Positions 7,588-12,641 of a stretch of 12,641 nt of DNA are shown here, one piece after another. Position numbers and translations under genes: made by a program. The stretch's first letter is position 1. Each line of letters starts with the position of its first letter. Origin of the DNA: Bacillota bacterium (GTDB lineage: Bacteria > Bacillota > Clostridia > Lachnospirales > Lachnospiraceae); NCBI GenBank assembly GCA_023409835.1, contig JAEYQV010000110.1:1-12641 (forward strand), read 5' to 3'. A model generated the notes under the pieces. That model saw nothing but the letters and a program-made list of their open reading frames with translations, was not told the origin of the DNA and searched no databases.

Positions 7588-7660
7588 ATTATGAATATTC
7601 GATCTGATTGTTCAGCGTTTTAATTCTAACATATAATAAAAACATTGGAAACAGTATTTT

Positions 7661-7696
7661 AAAAAAACATCATCGGATGAAACCGATGATGTTTTT
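7661..7696 (-). terminator. Rho-independent terminator of the SASP gene
   Basis: A perfect stem of 14 bp pairs AAAAACATCATCGG (7663-7676) with its reverse complement at 7683-7696 around a 6-nt loop (ATGAAA). On the minus strand it ends in a run of seven T residues. It sits about 30 nt past the SASP stop. The A-run on the other side could also allow plus-strand termination, but no plus-strand gene lies upstream. Confidence 0.92.
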
Positions 7697-7726
7697 CATA
7701 TCTCAGCAAAATGCTGTTCTTTTCTA

Positions 7727-7942
7727 TTACTTGCTACCTGACATAGACTGTTCCTGGCTTCTGATCATACGTTTCACCATTTCTCCACCTACGGAACCGT
7801 TCTGCTTGCTGGTTAAGTCGCCGTTGTAGCCTTGCTTTAACGGAACACCAAGTTCGTTAGCAACTTCCATTTTAAAACGATCAAGAGCTTCTCTTGCCTG
7901 AGGAACCTCTGTTCTGTTGGATCCGCTGTTATTACTTGCCAT
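7727..7942 (-). CDS. Alpha/beta-type small acid-soluble spore protein
   Basis: This 71-residue protein has both family signatures: ALDRFKMEVANELGVPL (about residues 19-35), which contains the germination-protease site region around MEVA-NE, and LTSKQNGSVGGEMVKRMI (about 43-60), the DNA-contacting helix segment. Such proteins coat spore DNA, hold it in an A-like form and protect it from UV and heat; they are degraded at germination to supply amino acids. GGAGGT lies 8 nt before the ATG. It is a monocistronic unit with its own strong terminator. A forespore SigG promoter is expected. The minus strand has a -10-like CATTATA (8027-8021), but I see no convincing -35 partner, so I do not call a promoter. 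Confidence 0.96.
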   Translation of the reverse strand: MASNNSGSNRTEVPQAREALDRFKMEVANELGVPLKQGYNGDLTSKQNGSVGGEMVKRMIRSQEQSMSGSK

Positions 7943-8240
7943 AAATTTTCACCTCCGTTTAGTATTAATCAAAGCAAACAATATTCAAAATCAACTGAGT
8001 GTAGGTTCTGCGGTTGTTATTATAATGAACCAGATTTCCGATTCATTTTTGTATCACCGCGAGTGATTTTGTTTTGTGTTGCCTGTATTAATATTGTTAA
8101 CAGAGGACGGTTATATTATGATGGTAATTATTGTTTTTTGTACTAATTTCTTTTATAAAGCGACTGTAGATGACACTAATCAATTACCCGGATGTTATCT
8201 TTTGTAACAACCAGCTATGCTCGTTGGATCGAATACCGAT
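7943..8240. other. Non-coding gap upstream of the SASP gene
   Basis: This roughly 300-bp AT-rich stretch holds the SASP ribosome binding site and presumably its sporulation promoter (a CATTATA box on the minus strand at 8027-8021). It also has a small hairpin ATCAC-CGCGA-GTGAT (about 8052-8066). The only ORF with a plausible start is a 29-codon frame on the plus strand (8118-8207) with a poorly spaced GAGG. I see no RNA gene or larger conserved structure. Confidence 0.4.
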
Positions 8241-8306
8241 AAAAAACAGAGTATTCTTACGTGTCACATCATTATTATCCGATGTTTTCACGAAAAAATA
8301 CTCTGT
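8241..8306 (-). terminator. Long compound-hairpin terminator of the substrate-binding protein gene
   Basis: ACAGAGTATT (8246-8255) is the exact reverse complement of AATACTCTGT (8297-8306). Inside, CGTG (8260-8263) pairs with CACG (8289-8292) and ACATC (8266-8270) with GATGT (8281-8285), giving about 19 bp interrupted by internal loops. On the minus strand the last stem arm runs into TTTTTTATC, a proper U-tract. It begins 40 nt after the stop at 8346. The 61-nt hairpin is unusually long for a simple terminator. Confidence 0.85.
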
Positions 8307-8345
8307 CAATTAATTATTGTCGTTTATTTTATTATTTATAATATA

Positions 8346-9782
8346 TTACTGAGTAACAGCTGCTTCACCGTTAGCTGCATCAATGAAGGACGTCCATAAG
8401 CCCTGTACCTTCTCAACAGCTTCTGCAGGAGTAATTGCACCTGCATCGAGATCATAGGTAATATCGCCGTAACCAATGCCGGGAACTACATCCAGATAGG
8501 ACATTGTTCCGTGTTGAGGCTCATAGAAGAGAGGTAGAGTCTCATCTACTGCTCTGGTGTCTCTAAATACGGGATAGAACGGTTCTTTCCAGTCCTCATT
8601 CTCGTAACCAGGAGTAACATTGGTATAAATATTATATGCGAATGCAATATCCTCTGCCTTTTCCTTCTCTAGGTTATAGGCCATAATAGCTACATTCTCA
8701 GTAAATAACGTCATCATTTCGCCCTTAGGTCCCTTCGGGAACATTACAAAGCCCCAATCATCCTCCATGTCCTTCCAGGTACTAACCATATATTCTTCTG
8801 CACACTGCATAGCAACCTTACCCTCGAGGAAGGTTGAGATGAACCAGTTCCACTCTGTTGCGGTTTCCGGCTTAGGCATATGATATCCCTTATCATAAAT
8901 ACCTCTGCCCCATTCAAGAGCTTCCAGGAAATTAGGTTCGCTCGTTGCGTTGTAGTATTTTCCGTCTTTATAACCGATGAATTGAGCATTATTGGAGAAT
9001 ACACAGCCTCTGAAGAAGTCAACAGAGAAGCTGGAGATACCATATACATCCATAACACCATCACTGTTAATATCGCGGGTCAGCTTCTTGCAAAGATTCT
9101 CAAAGTTTTGCCAGGTCCATTCACCCTTTGCCTGTAAATCATACGGTTCATCAGGATTGATGCCTGCTTCTTCGAATAATCTCTTGTTCCAGAATACACC
9201 AAGTCTGGGCTCCGGTTTTCCGCTAGCCATACCATAGTAATCGCCATCTTTTGCGTACAGATTAAGAACTTGCTGATTCCACTTTTCTTCTGTGAAATCA
9301 AAGCTTTCCAGGGTGTTTAACGGATAGAGAAGTCCTTGCTGCAGCGGTGCAGACATAAACCTGTAATCCATCATCATCACATCAGCTGCAGGAGCACCTG
9401 ACATGATGGAGGAAACAACAATTTCCTGATATTCCGTCCAAGCGCCAATGTTAGCACGGGTGATGGTGAAGTTATACTTCTGCATCATCTCTTCTCTGTA
9501 AGCCAGAGTGTCTTCATCTCTTTGATTGGTCGGCTCAGCGTTGGGATCGGTTGTCCACCAGTCACTTACAGTAACCGTAATACCCTTTAAATCTCTCGGA
9601 ATCTCTGTAGGTTCCGGTGTAGCCACAGGTTCCTTGTCCTCTTCCTTAGCTGCTGCCTGCGTGGGAGCAGCGGTAGGTTCCGGAGTGTCTTTGGTACTGC
9701 TTGATCCGCAAGCGGTCAGTACAGCAACCAACATGGAAATTGCCAGCATAAATACTACTGTTTTGCGTAAATTGAGTTTCAT
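8346..9782 (-). CDS. ABC transporter extracellular substrate-binding lipoprotein, sugar-type
   Basis: The 478-residue protein begins with a lipoprotein signal peptide: MKLNLRK, a hydrophobic core, and lipobox LTAC with Cys25 as the lipidation site. A Thr/Pro/Ala/Glu-rich linker follows to about residue 63. The rest resembles family 1 solute-binding proteins, for example GVFWNKRLFEEAGINPDEP, WTWQNFENLCKKLT and FLEGKVAMQ. A calcium-loop-like DINSDGVMDVYG (residues 237-248) is common in these proteins. Substrate is probably a carbohydrate, but the sequence does not say which. GGGAGGT lies 5 nt before the ATG. It has its own promoter and terminator and no adjacent permease or ATPase, so it is an orphan that must work with components encoded elsewhere. 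Confidence 0.92.
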   Translation of the reverse strand: MKLNLRKTVVFMLAISMLVAVLTACGSSSTKDTPEPTAAPTQAAAKEEDKEPVATPEPTEIPRDLKGITVTVSDWWTTDPNAEPTNQRDEDTLAYREEMMQKYNFTITRANIGAWTEYQEIVVSSIMSGAPAADVMMMDYRFMSAPLQQGLLYPLNTLESFDFTEEKWNQQVLNLYAKDGDYYGMASGKPEPRLGVFWNKRLFEEAGINPDEPYDLQAKGEWTWQNFENLCKKLTRDINSDGVMDVYGISSFSVDFFRGCVFSNNAQFIGYKDGKYYNATSEPNFLEALEWGRGIYDKGYHMPKPETATEWNWFISTFLEGKVAMQCAEEYMVSTWKDMEDDWGFVMFPKGPKGEMMTLFTENVAIMAYNLEKEKAEDIAFAYNIYTNVTPGYENEDWKEPFYPVFRDTRAVDETLPLFYEPQHGTMSYLDVVPGIGYGDITYDLDAGAITPAEAVEKVQGLWTSFIDAANGEAAVTQ

Positions 9783-9811
9783 AAACTACCTCCCTTTAAA
9801 ATAGTACTTAC

Positions 9812-9817
9812 ATTGTA
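9812..9817 (-). promoter_or_regulatory. Extended -10 promoter of the substrate-binding protein gene
   Basis: The minus strand carries TGTTACAAT, an extended -10 with box TACAAT (9817-9812), 29 bp before the ATG. No good -35 hexamer sits at 16-18 bp, which fits a TG-extended promoter. The predicted leader is only about 20-25 nt. Confidence 0.55.
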
Positions 9818-9900
9818 ACATATATTTAACAAAAATGGAATATAAAGATAATATTATGTGTAATTTTATAAATATAAACATTATTTTCTTATGCAAATCC

Positions 9901-9931
9901 TTCCTATTTAATAAAAAATGCCGAATAGGAG
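9901..9931. repeat. Inverted repeat in the divergent intergenic region
   Basis: TTCCTATT (9901-9908) pairs with AATAGGAG (9924-9931), 8 bp with one wobble, around a 15-nt A-rich centre. It lies between the divergent solute-binding-protein and AGCS genes, upstream of the likely AGCS promoter. Its function is unknown: it could be a protein-binding site or chance in AT-rich DNA. Confidence 0.3.
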
Positions 9932-9943
9932 TCCGAATGTTAC

Positions 9944-9960
9944 ATATGATTCAGTCATAT
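9944..9960 (+). promoter_or_regulatory. Palindromic operator candidate over the AGCS -10 box
   Basis: ATATGA-TTCAG-TCATAT is a perfect 6-bp inverted repeat with a 5-bp centre. It contains TATGAT (9945-9950), a 5-of-6 match to a -10 hexamer placed about 45 bp before the AGCS ATG. A dimeric repressor bound here would block the promoter. No matching -35 is obvious, so the promoter itself is only probable. Confidence 0.35.
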
Positions 9961-9994
9961 ATTGAATCAAGAGCCAATCCGGAGAAGACATACC

Positions 9995-11317
9995 ATGCTT
10001 CCTGTCTTAAAGACCATTAACCAGTTTCTATGGGGGCTTCCAATGCCTGTTCTTCTGTTTGGAGCCCATATCTATTTTACAGTGCACCTGAAGGGTGTTC
10101 AAAGGCATATCGGTAGAGCGATTCGCCTGTCAGTGACTCCGGACTCCGGAGCGGACGGAGATCTGAGCAGCTTTGCCTCTCTGACTGCCACCCTGGCCGC
10201 AACCATAGGCACCGGTAATATCGTAGGTATCTCAACTGCCGTTGCACTAGGTGGACCGGGAGCAATTCTATGGTGCTGGCTAACCGGTATTCTGGGTATG
10301 GCCACCTCGTACGCAGAATGCTTCCTGGGAGTGCTTTACCGTAAGAGAACAGAGGACGGCACCTATATCGGCGGTCCGATGTATGCTCTGGAATATGGGT
10401 TAAATAAAAAATGGCTGGCAGTGCTGTTCAGTATCTTTACCCTGATTGCTTCTTATGGTGTCGGCTGTTCCACTCAGGCCAGAGCAGTGACGGAGACCTT
10501 ACATACCCTGTGGGGACTGCCGGAATTTATTGTAGGCTTTGTCATCGCCGTTATCGTTGGGCTGGTTATCGTAGGCGGTATAAAATCCATAGGTAAAATA
10601 TGTTCTCTACTGGTACCTGCCATGGGTGCCTTCTATATATTGGGATGTCTTGTCCTGTTGATTATGAACCTACCCTATGTATTACCGGCAATCCGCTATA
10701 TTTTTAAAGCAGCCTTTCTACCCTCCAAACTGCCAGCCGCAGTTGTGGGCGGCTTTATCGGAAGTACTGTAAAAACTGCTGCCCGATACGGTATAGCTCG
10801 GGGGTTATTTACCAACGAAGCCGGCTTAGGCTCCGCGGCCATCGCAGCTGCCGGTGCAAAGACCTCCCACCCTTCCAGGCAGGCCCTGATCTCCATGAGC
10901 GCAACCTTCTGGGATACTGTGGTGATGTGTGCAATCACCGGATTAGTCATTACGACTAATCTAATACGGTACCCTGCCTCTGCCGGAGGGTACTCCTTCG
11001 CCGAGCTGACTACTGCTGCCTTTGCCATGATTCCCTTCGGTACCCGTATACTGGGTCTCTCTCTGATTGCCTTTGCAACAGCGACTTTGATCGGATGGTC
11101 TTATTTTGGCGAAAAGGCGGTAGAGTACCTATTCGGAAAATCCGGAATCAATACCTACCGCCTTTGTTATATAATAATGATATATGTCGGATCCATAATG
11201 TCTCTGAAGCTGGTCTGGGAGCTGACTGACTTTTTAAATGCTTTCATGGCAATACCCAATCTATTGTGCCTGATCCTTCTCCGTAAGCAGATAACTCCTT
11301 ATCTGAAAGAGAAATGA
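9995..11317 (+). CDS. AGCS family sodium:alanine-type amino acid symporter
   Basis: This is a 440-residue integral membrane carrier of the alanine-or-glycine:cation symporter family. ATG 9995 is chosen because GGAGAAG (9981-9987) lies 7 nt upstream; a TTG at 9962 in the same frame would add 11 residues but lacks a binding site. Family signatures are SLTATLAATIGTGNIVGIST (about 62-81), followed by GGPGAI, and GLFTNEAGLGSA (270-281). About ten hydrophobic segments are visible, for example around 15-30, 83-110, 143-160, 177-196, 203-232 and several beyond 300. The substrate is probably alanine or glycine taken up with sodium or protons. It starts divergently from the solute-binding gene and ends exactly against the DJ-1 gene. 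Confidence 0.95.
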   Translation: MLPVLKTINQFLWGLPMPVLLFGAHIYFTVHLKGVQRHIGRAIRLSVTPDSGADGDLSSFASLTATLAATIGTGNIVGISTAVALGGPGAILWCWLTGILGMATSYAECFLGVLYRKRTEDGTYIGGPMYALEYGLNKKWLAVLFSIFTLIASYGVGCSTQARAVTETLHTLWGLPEFIVGFVIAVIVGLVIVGGIKSIGKICSLLVPAMGAFYILGCLVLLIMNLPYVLPAIRYIFKAAFLPSKLPAAVVGGFIGSTVKTAARYGIARGLFTNEAGLGSAAIAAAGAKTSHPSRQALISMSATFWDTVVMCAITGLVITTNLIRYPASAGGYSFAELTTAAFAMIPFGTRILGLSLIAFATATLIGWSYFGEKAVEYLFGKSGINTYRLCYIIMIYVGSIMSLKLVWELTDFLNAFMAIPNLLCLILLRKQITPYLKEK

Positions 11318-11875
11318 TTACCTGTAATATCTGTATTGGATTGCCGCTGCTATCCTGGCTGCTTCTTCTTTATCCTTTAATTTCTCGATTAGAGATAGGG
11401 AGAAATCAATTGCTGTTCCCATTCCCCTTGAGGTAATAATCGTTCCGTCTGCCACCACATCGGTATCCAGATATTTTGCACCGATTAAGCTTTCCTCATG
11501 CCCCGGATAACAGGTTGCATTCTTTCCCGTCAATAGCCCTTTGCTGCCCAGAACACGGGGAGCGGCACAGATTGCAGCCAGATTTTTTCCTCTCTTATGG
11601 AAATCTGTGAGCAATCGGTCTAACCCCTCATGCTTCTCCAGATTCGTCGTGCCGGGCATTCCTCCGGGTAATACCAGCATAGCAGCATCTTCGAAATCAG
11701 TGTCTTCAAAAAGAATATCCGTAATCACTGCAATGTTGTGCGAACCGGTAACCAGTTTATTTCCTGTTACGGATGCCATAACGATATCAAGCTTTGCCCT
11801 TCGAAGCAGGTCTACCACTGTTAATGCCTCTATCTCCTCAAAGCCCTCTGCAATAAAGATATATACCTTTGACAT
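11318..11875 (-). CDS. DJ-1/PfpI family protein
   Basis: This 185-residue single-domain flavodoxin-like protein belongs to the DJ-1/ThiJ/PfpI superfamily. The nucleophile-elbow cysteine is Cys103 in AAICAAP. The conserved glutamate that lowers its pKa is Glu16 in EGFEEIEA. PGGMPGTTNL (70-79) is the glycine-rich oxyanion segment, and ATCYPGHE supplies the usual post-elbow motif. Members are described as stress-linked proteins, including glyoxalase- or deglycase-like ones; the exact activity cannot be assigned here. GGGAG lies about 7 nt before the ATG. It is a single gene with its own promoter (11932-11960). It converges with the AGCS gene with a gap of 0 bp between stop codons, so its terminator must lie inside AGCS coding DNA or be absent. 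Confidence 0.93.
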   Translation of the reverse strand: MSKVYIFIAEGFEEIEALTVVDLLRRAKLDIVMASVTGNKLVTGSHNIAVITDILFEDTDFEDAAMLVLPGGMPGTTNLEKHEGLDRLLTDFHKRGKNLAAICAAPRVLGSKGLLTGKNATCYPGHEESLIGAKYLDTDVVADGTIITSRGMGTAIDFSLSLIEKLKDKEEAARIAAAIQYRYYR

Positions 11876-11899
11876 TATCTTTCTCCCTTCCGTTAAGCT

Positions 11900-11922
11900 C
11901 GAGCAAGTACGAAACCTGCTCG
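11900..11922 (-). promoter_or_regulatory. Leader hairpin of the DJ-1 family gene
   Basis: CGAGCA (11900-11905) pairs with TGCTCG (11917-11922) around an 11-nt loop, between the -10 box and the ribosome binding site of the DJ-1 gene. The overlapping GCTCGAGC palindrome offers an alternative pairing. It may only stabilise the transcript 5' end. Confidence 0.3.
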
Positions 11923-11931
11923 TCCAGATTA

Positions 11932-11960
11932 ATTATAACATATTACCGTCTGCGTATGTA
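11932..11960 (-). promoter_or_regulatory. Promoter of the DJ-1 family gene
   Basis: The minus strand carries TGTTATAAT with a perfect -10 TATAAT (11937-11932) and an extended TG. The -35 position, 17 bp away, reads TACATA (11960-11955), a weak match. The predicted leader is about 50 nt. Confidence 0.65.
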
Positions 11961-11975
11961 TAGTATATGTACTAT
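11960..11975. repeat. Palindrome at the -35 edge of the DJ-1 gene promoter
   Basis: ATAGTA-TATG-TACTAT is a perfect 6-bp inverted repeat whose right end on the minus strand touches the -35 hexamer. The position suits an activator or repressor site, but the sequence is AT-rich and could arise by chance. Confidence 0.3.
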
Positions 11976-11990
11976 TCAACAAAATATCTA

Positions 11991-12020
11991 TAAAAATGGA
12001 AAGGAGGGTATACACCCCCC
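11991..12020 (-). terminator. Terminator of the Cys/Pro-rich protein gene
   Basis: GGAGGGT (12003-12009) pairs with ACCCCCC (12014-12020) around the loop ATAC: 7 bp, one of them G-U on the minus-strand RNA. On the minus strand the stem is followed by TTTCCATTTTTAT. It lies about 50 nt past the stop at 12070. A second small hairpin, ATGCT-ATA-AGCAT (12058-12070), sits at the stop codon itself. Confidence 0.65.
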
Positions 12021-12069
12021 CTTCACTTAAATTAACAGGCAGCAAATATAATCGACAATGCTATAAGCA

Positions 12070-12641
12070 TCAAGTTTCCACAATAAGACTGGAAACACCT
12101 ACATTCTTCAATGTAAGAATTGGCTTGCAGTTATCTTTCTTCTTTGAAGAACCGACTGCACAGGCCACCAGCAAATAACAGTCATCATATGGTACTTTGA
12201 ATTCAAAGCAACCGCAGCAGCTTACTCTCTCACAATATAGAAGTACCTTATCCTCATTACAGAGCTTATATAACCTTACTTCAAAGTCATGGGATCCACA
12301 GCAGCTGCAGCCCCAGATACATCCGAAGATAACACCCGGTTTAATCTTACATTTATCCCTGCAAGGAGATTCTTTGGGAGCTTCCCGGTATTCCACTCTC
12401 ATGTGAACGGTCGGACACGGCATCGGAACTCTTACCGGATACGGTCTGTACTCAACTCTGACTTCCTGCTCCGGGCAAGGTTCCTTAGGTGGGCAGGGTG
12501 GACACTCCGGACAGATTACCGGCGGCGGGCAGGTCGGACATTCCGGACAGATCACCGGCGGCGGGCAGGGTGGACACTGCTGTGGTGGCGGACAGGTCGG
12601 ACATTCCTTTTCTGGCGGACAGGTTACCGGTGGTGGACAAG
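12070..12641 (-). CDS. Cys/Pro-rich repeat protein with a possible Cys-rich beta-sandwich C-terminus (5' end outside window)
   Basis: I do not recognise a named family. The frame is open from the window edge to a TGA at 12070-12072 (189 visible residues), so a GTG at 12555 is not a convincing start. By my count 28 of the 189 residues are Cys. The first ~60 residues are low-complexity C-P-x-C and C-P-P-P-V units such as ICPECPTCPPPV. Then comes a charged section with VRVEYRP and MRVEYRE, and a C-terminal ~95-residue part. There, SCCGSHDFEVRLYKL and SCCGCFEFKVPYDD, ending in YLLVA, recall the strand pattern of Cna-B or carboxypeptidase-regulatory-like beta-sandwiches. The high Cys and Pro content suggests a disulfide- or metal-crosslinked surface, perhaps of the spore, but this is inference. 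No signal peptide can be judged. A terminator follows at 11991-12020. Confidence 0.75.
   Translation of the reverse strand, partial: CPPPVTCPPEKECPTCPPPQQCPPCPPPVICPECPTCPPPVICPECPPCPPKEPCPEQEVRVEYRPYPVRVPMPCPTVHMRVEYREAPKESPCRDKCKIKPGVIFGCIWGCSCCGSHDFEVRLYKLCNEDKVLLYCERVSCCGCFEFKVPYDDCYLLVACAVGSSKKKDNCKPILTLKNVGVSSLIVET
12493..12564 (-). repeat. Two tandem 36-bp units encoding PPPVICPEC(P)xC
   Basis: Minus-strand units 12564-12529 and 12528-12493 are adjacent and differ at 4 of 36 positions by my count. Three differences fall at third codon positions, so the 12-residue unit is nearly unchanged (one Thr/Pro difference). Less regular units of 45 and 27 bp lie upstream to the window edge. The array probably evolves by unit duplication and slippage. 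Confidence 0.8.

Noticed and set aside
7472..7660. A glmS-type ribozyme or riboswitch upstream of glmM
   Set aside because: The gap is AT-rich and lacks any extended pairing or recognisable ribozyme core; glmS itself is not present.
8118..8207. A 29-codon plus-strand frame (MMVIIVFCTNFF...) in the SASP upstream gap
   Set aside because: GAGG is 11-12 nt from the ATG, composition is AT-driven, and there is no second line of support; it may be chance.
9526..9804. A 92-codon plus-strand frame opposite the solute-binding protein N-terminus, Ala/Val/Gly-rich
   Set aside because: It is the antisense shadow of the Thr/Pro/Ala-rich linker and signal peptide; it has no ribosome binding site.
12074..12096. 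GTTTCCA...TGGAAAC inverted repeat at the end of the Cys/Pro-rich gene
   Set aside because: Seven base pairs within coding sequence and not followed by a U-tract; the better terminator is at 11991-12020.
11996..12178. A 60-codon plus-strand frame after a perfect-looking AAGGAGGG
   Set aside because: The purine-rich run is one arm of the terminator hairpin and falls inside the frame, not upstream of its start.
12493..12641. The repeat array at the right edge as a possible CRISPR
   Set aside because: Units are in frame, adjacent without unique spacers, and encode a regular Cys/Pro peptide pattern.

Overview
The window looks like a chromosomal core region of a spore-forming, anaerobic, low-to-moderate-GC Firmicute, most probably a Lachnospiraceae member (Lachnoclostridium/Anaerocolumna-like). 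The reasons are an alpha/beta-type small acid-soluble spore protein, a DUF4364 gene, the tig-clpP-clpX-engB cluster, an AGCS amino-acid symporter, strong AAGGAGG-type ribosome binding sites, and lipoprotein and promoter signals of Gram-positive type. The genus is inferred from overall resemblance; no search was run. I see no tRNA, rRNA, CRISPR, phage or insertion-sequence gene.

Layout. (a) 1-1784, plus strand: the 3' end of an NAD-type malic enzyme, a TIGR01212/YhcC-type radical SAM protein and a DUF4364 winged-helix-like protein, closely spaced and probably co-transcribed. (b) 1786-6071, minus strand: promoter, a long structured leader, trigger factor, clpP, clpX, a 219-bp palindrome-rich gap and the ribosome-assembly GTPase engB. 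This is a protein-folding and proteolysis operon: trigger factor receives nascent chains, and ClpXP degrades unfolded or tagged proteins. The lon gene often found between clpX and engB in clostridia is absent here, and its place is taken by an inverted-repeat element. (c) 6122-7942, minus: glmM (cell-wall precursor synthesis) and a spore DNA-protecting SASP with its own terminator. (d) 8241-9817, minus: an orphan ABC-type lipoprotein substrate-binding protein with its own promoter and a long compound terminator. (e) 9944-11317, plus: an AGCS sodium/alanine-type symporter behind a palindrome that overlaps its likely -10. (f) 11318-11975, minus: a DJ-1/PfpI family protein. (g) 11991-12641, minus: the 3' part of an extremely Cys/Pro-rich protein that runs off the window.

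The most unusual items are the Cys/Pro-repeat protein at the right edge, whose C-terminal part looks like a Cys-rich beta-sandwich; the contiguous three-way-junction fold in the trigger-factor leader; the inverted-repeat element in the place of lon; and two convergent gene pairs whose stop codons touch (gaps of 1 and 0 bp), leaving no room for terminators between them. Most of the window is ordinary housekeeping sequence, and I found no convincing defence, toxin or biosynthetic system.
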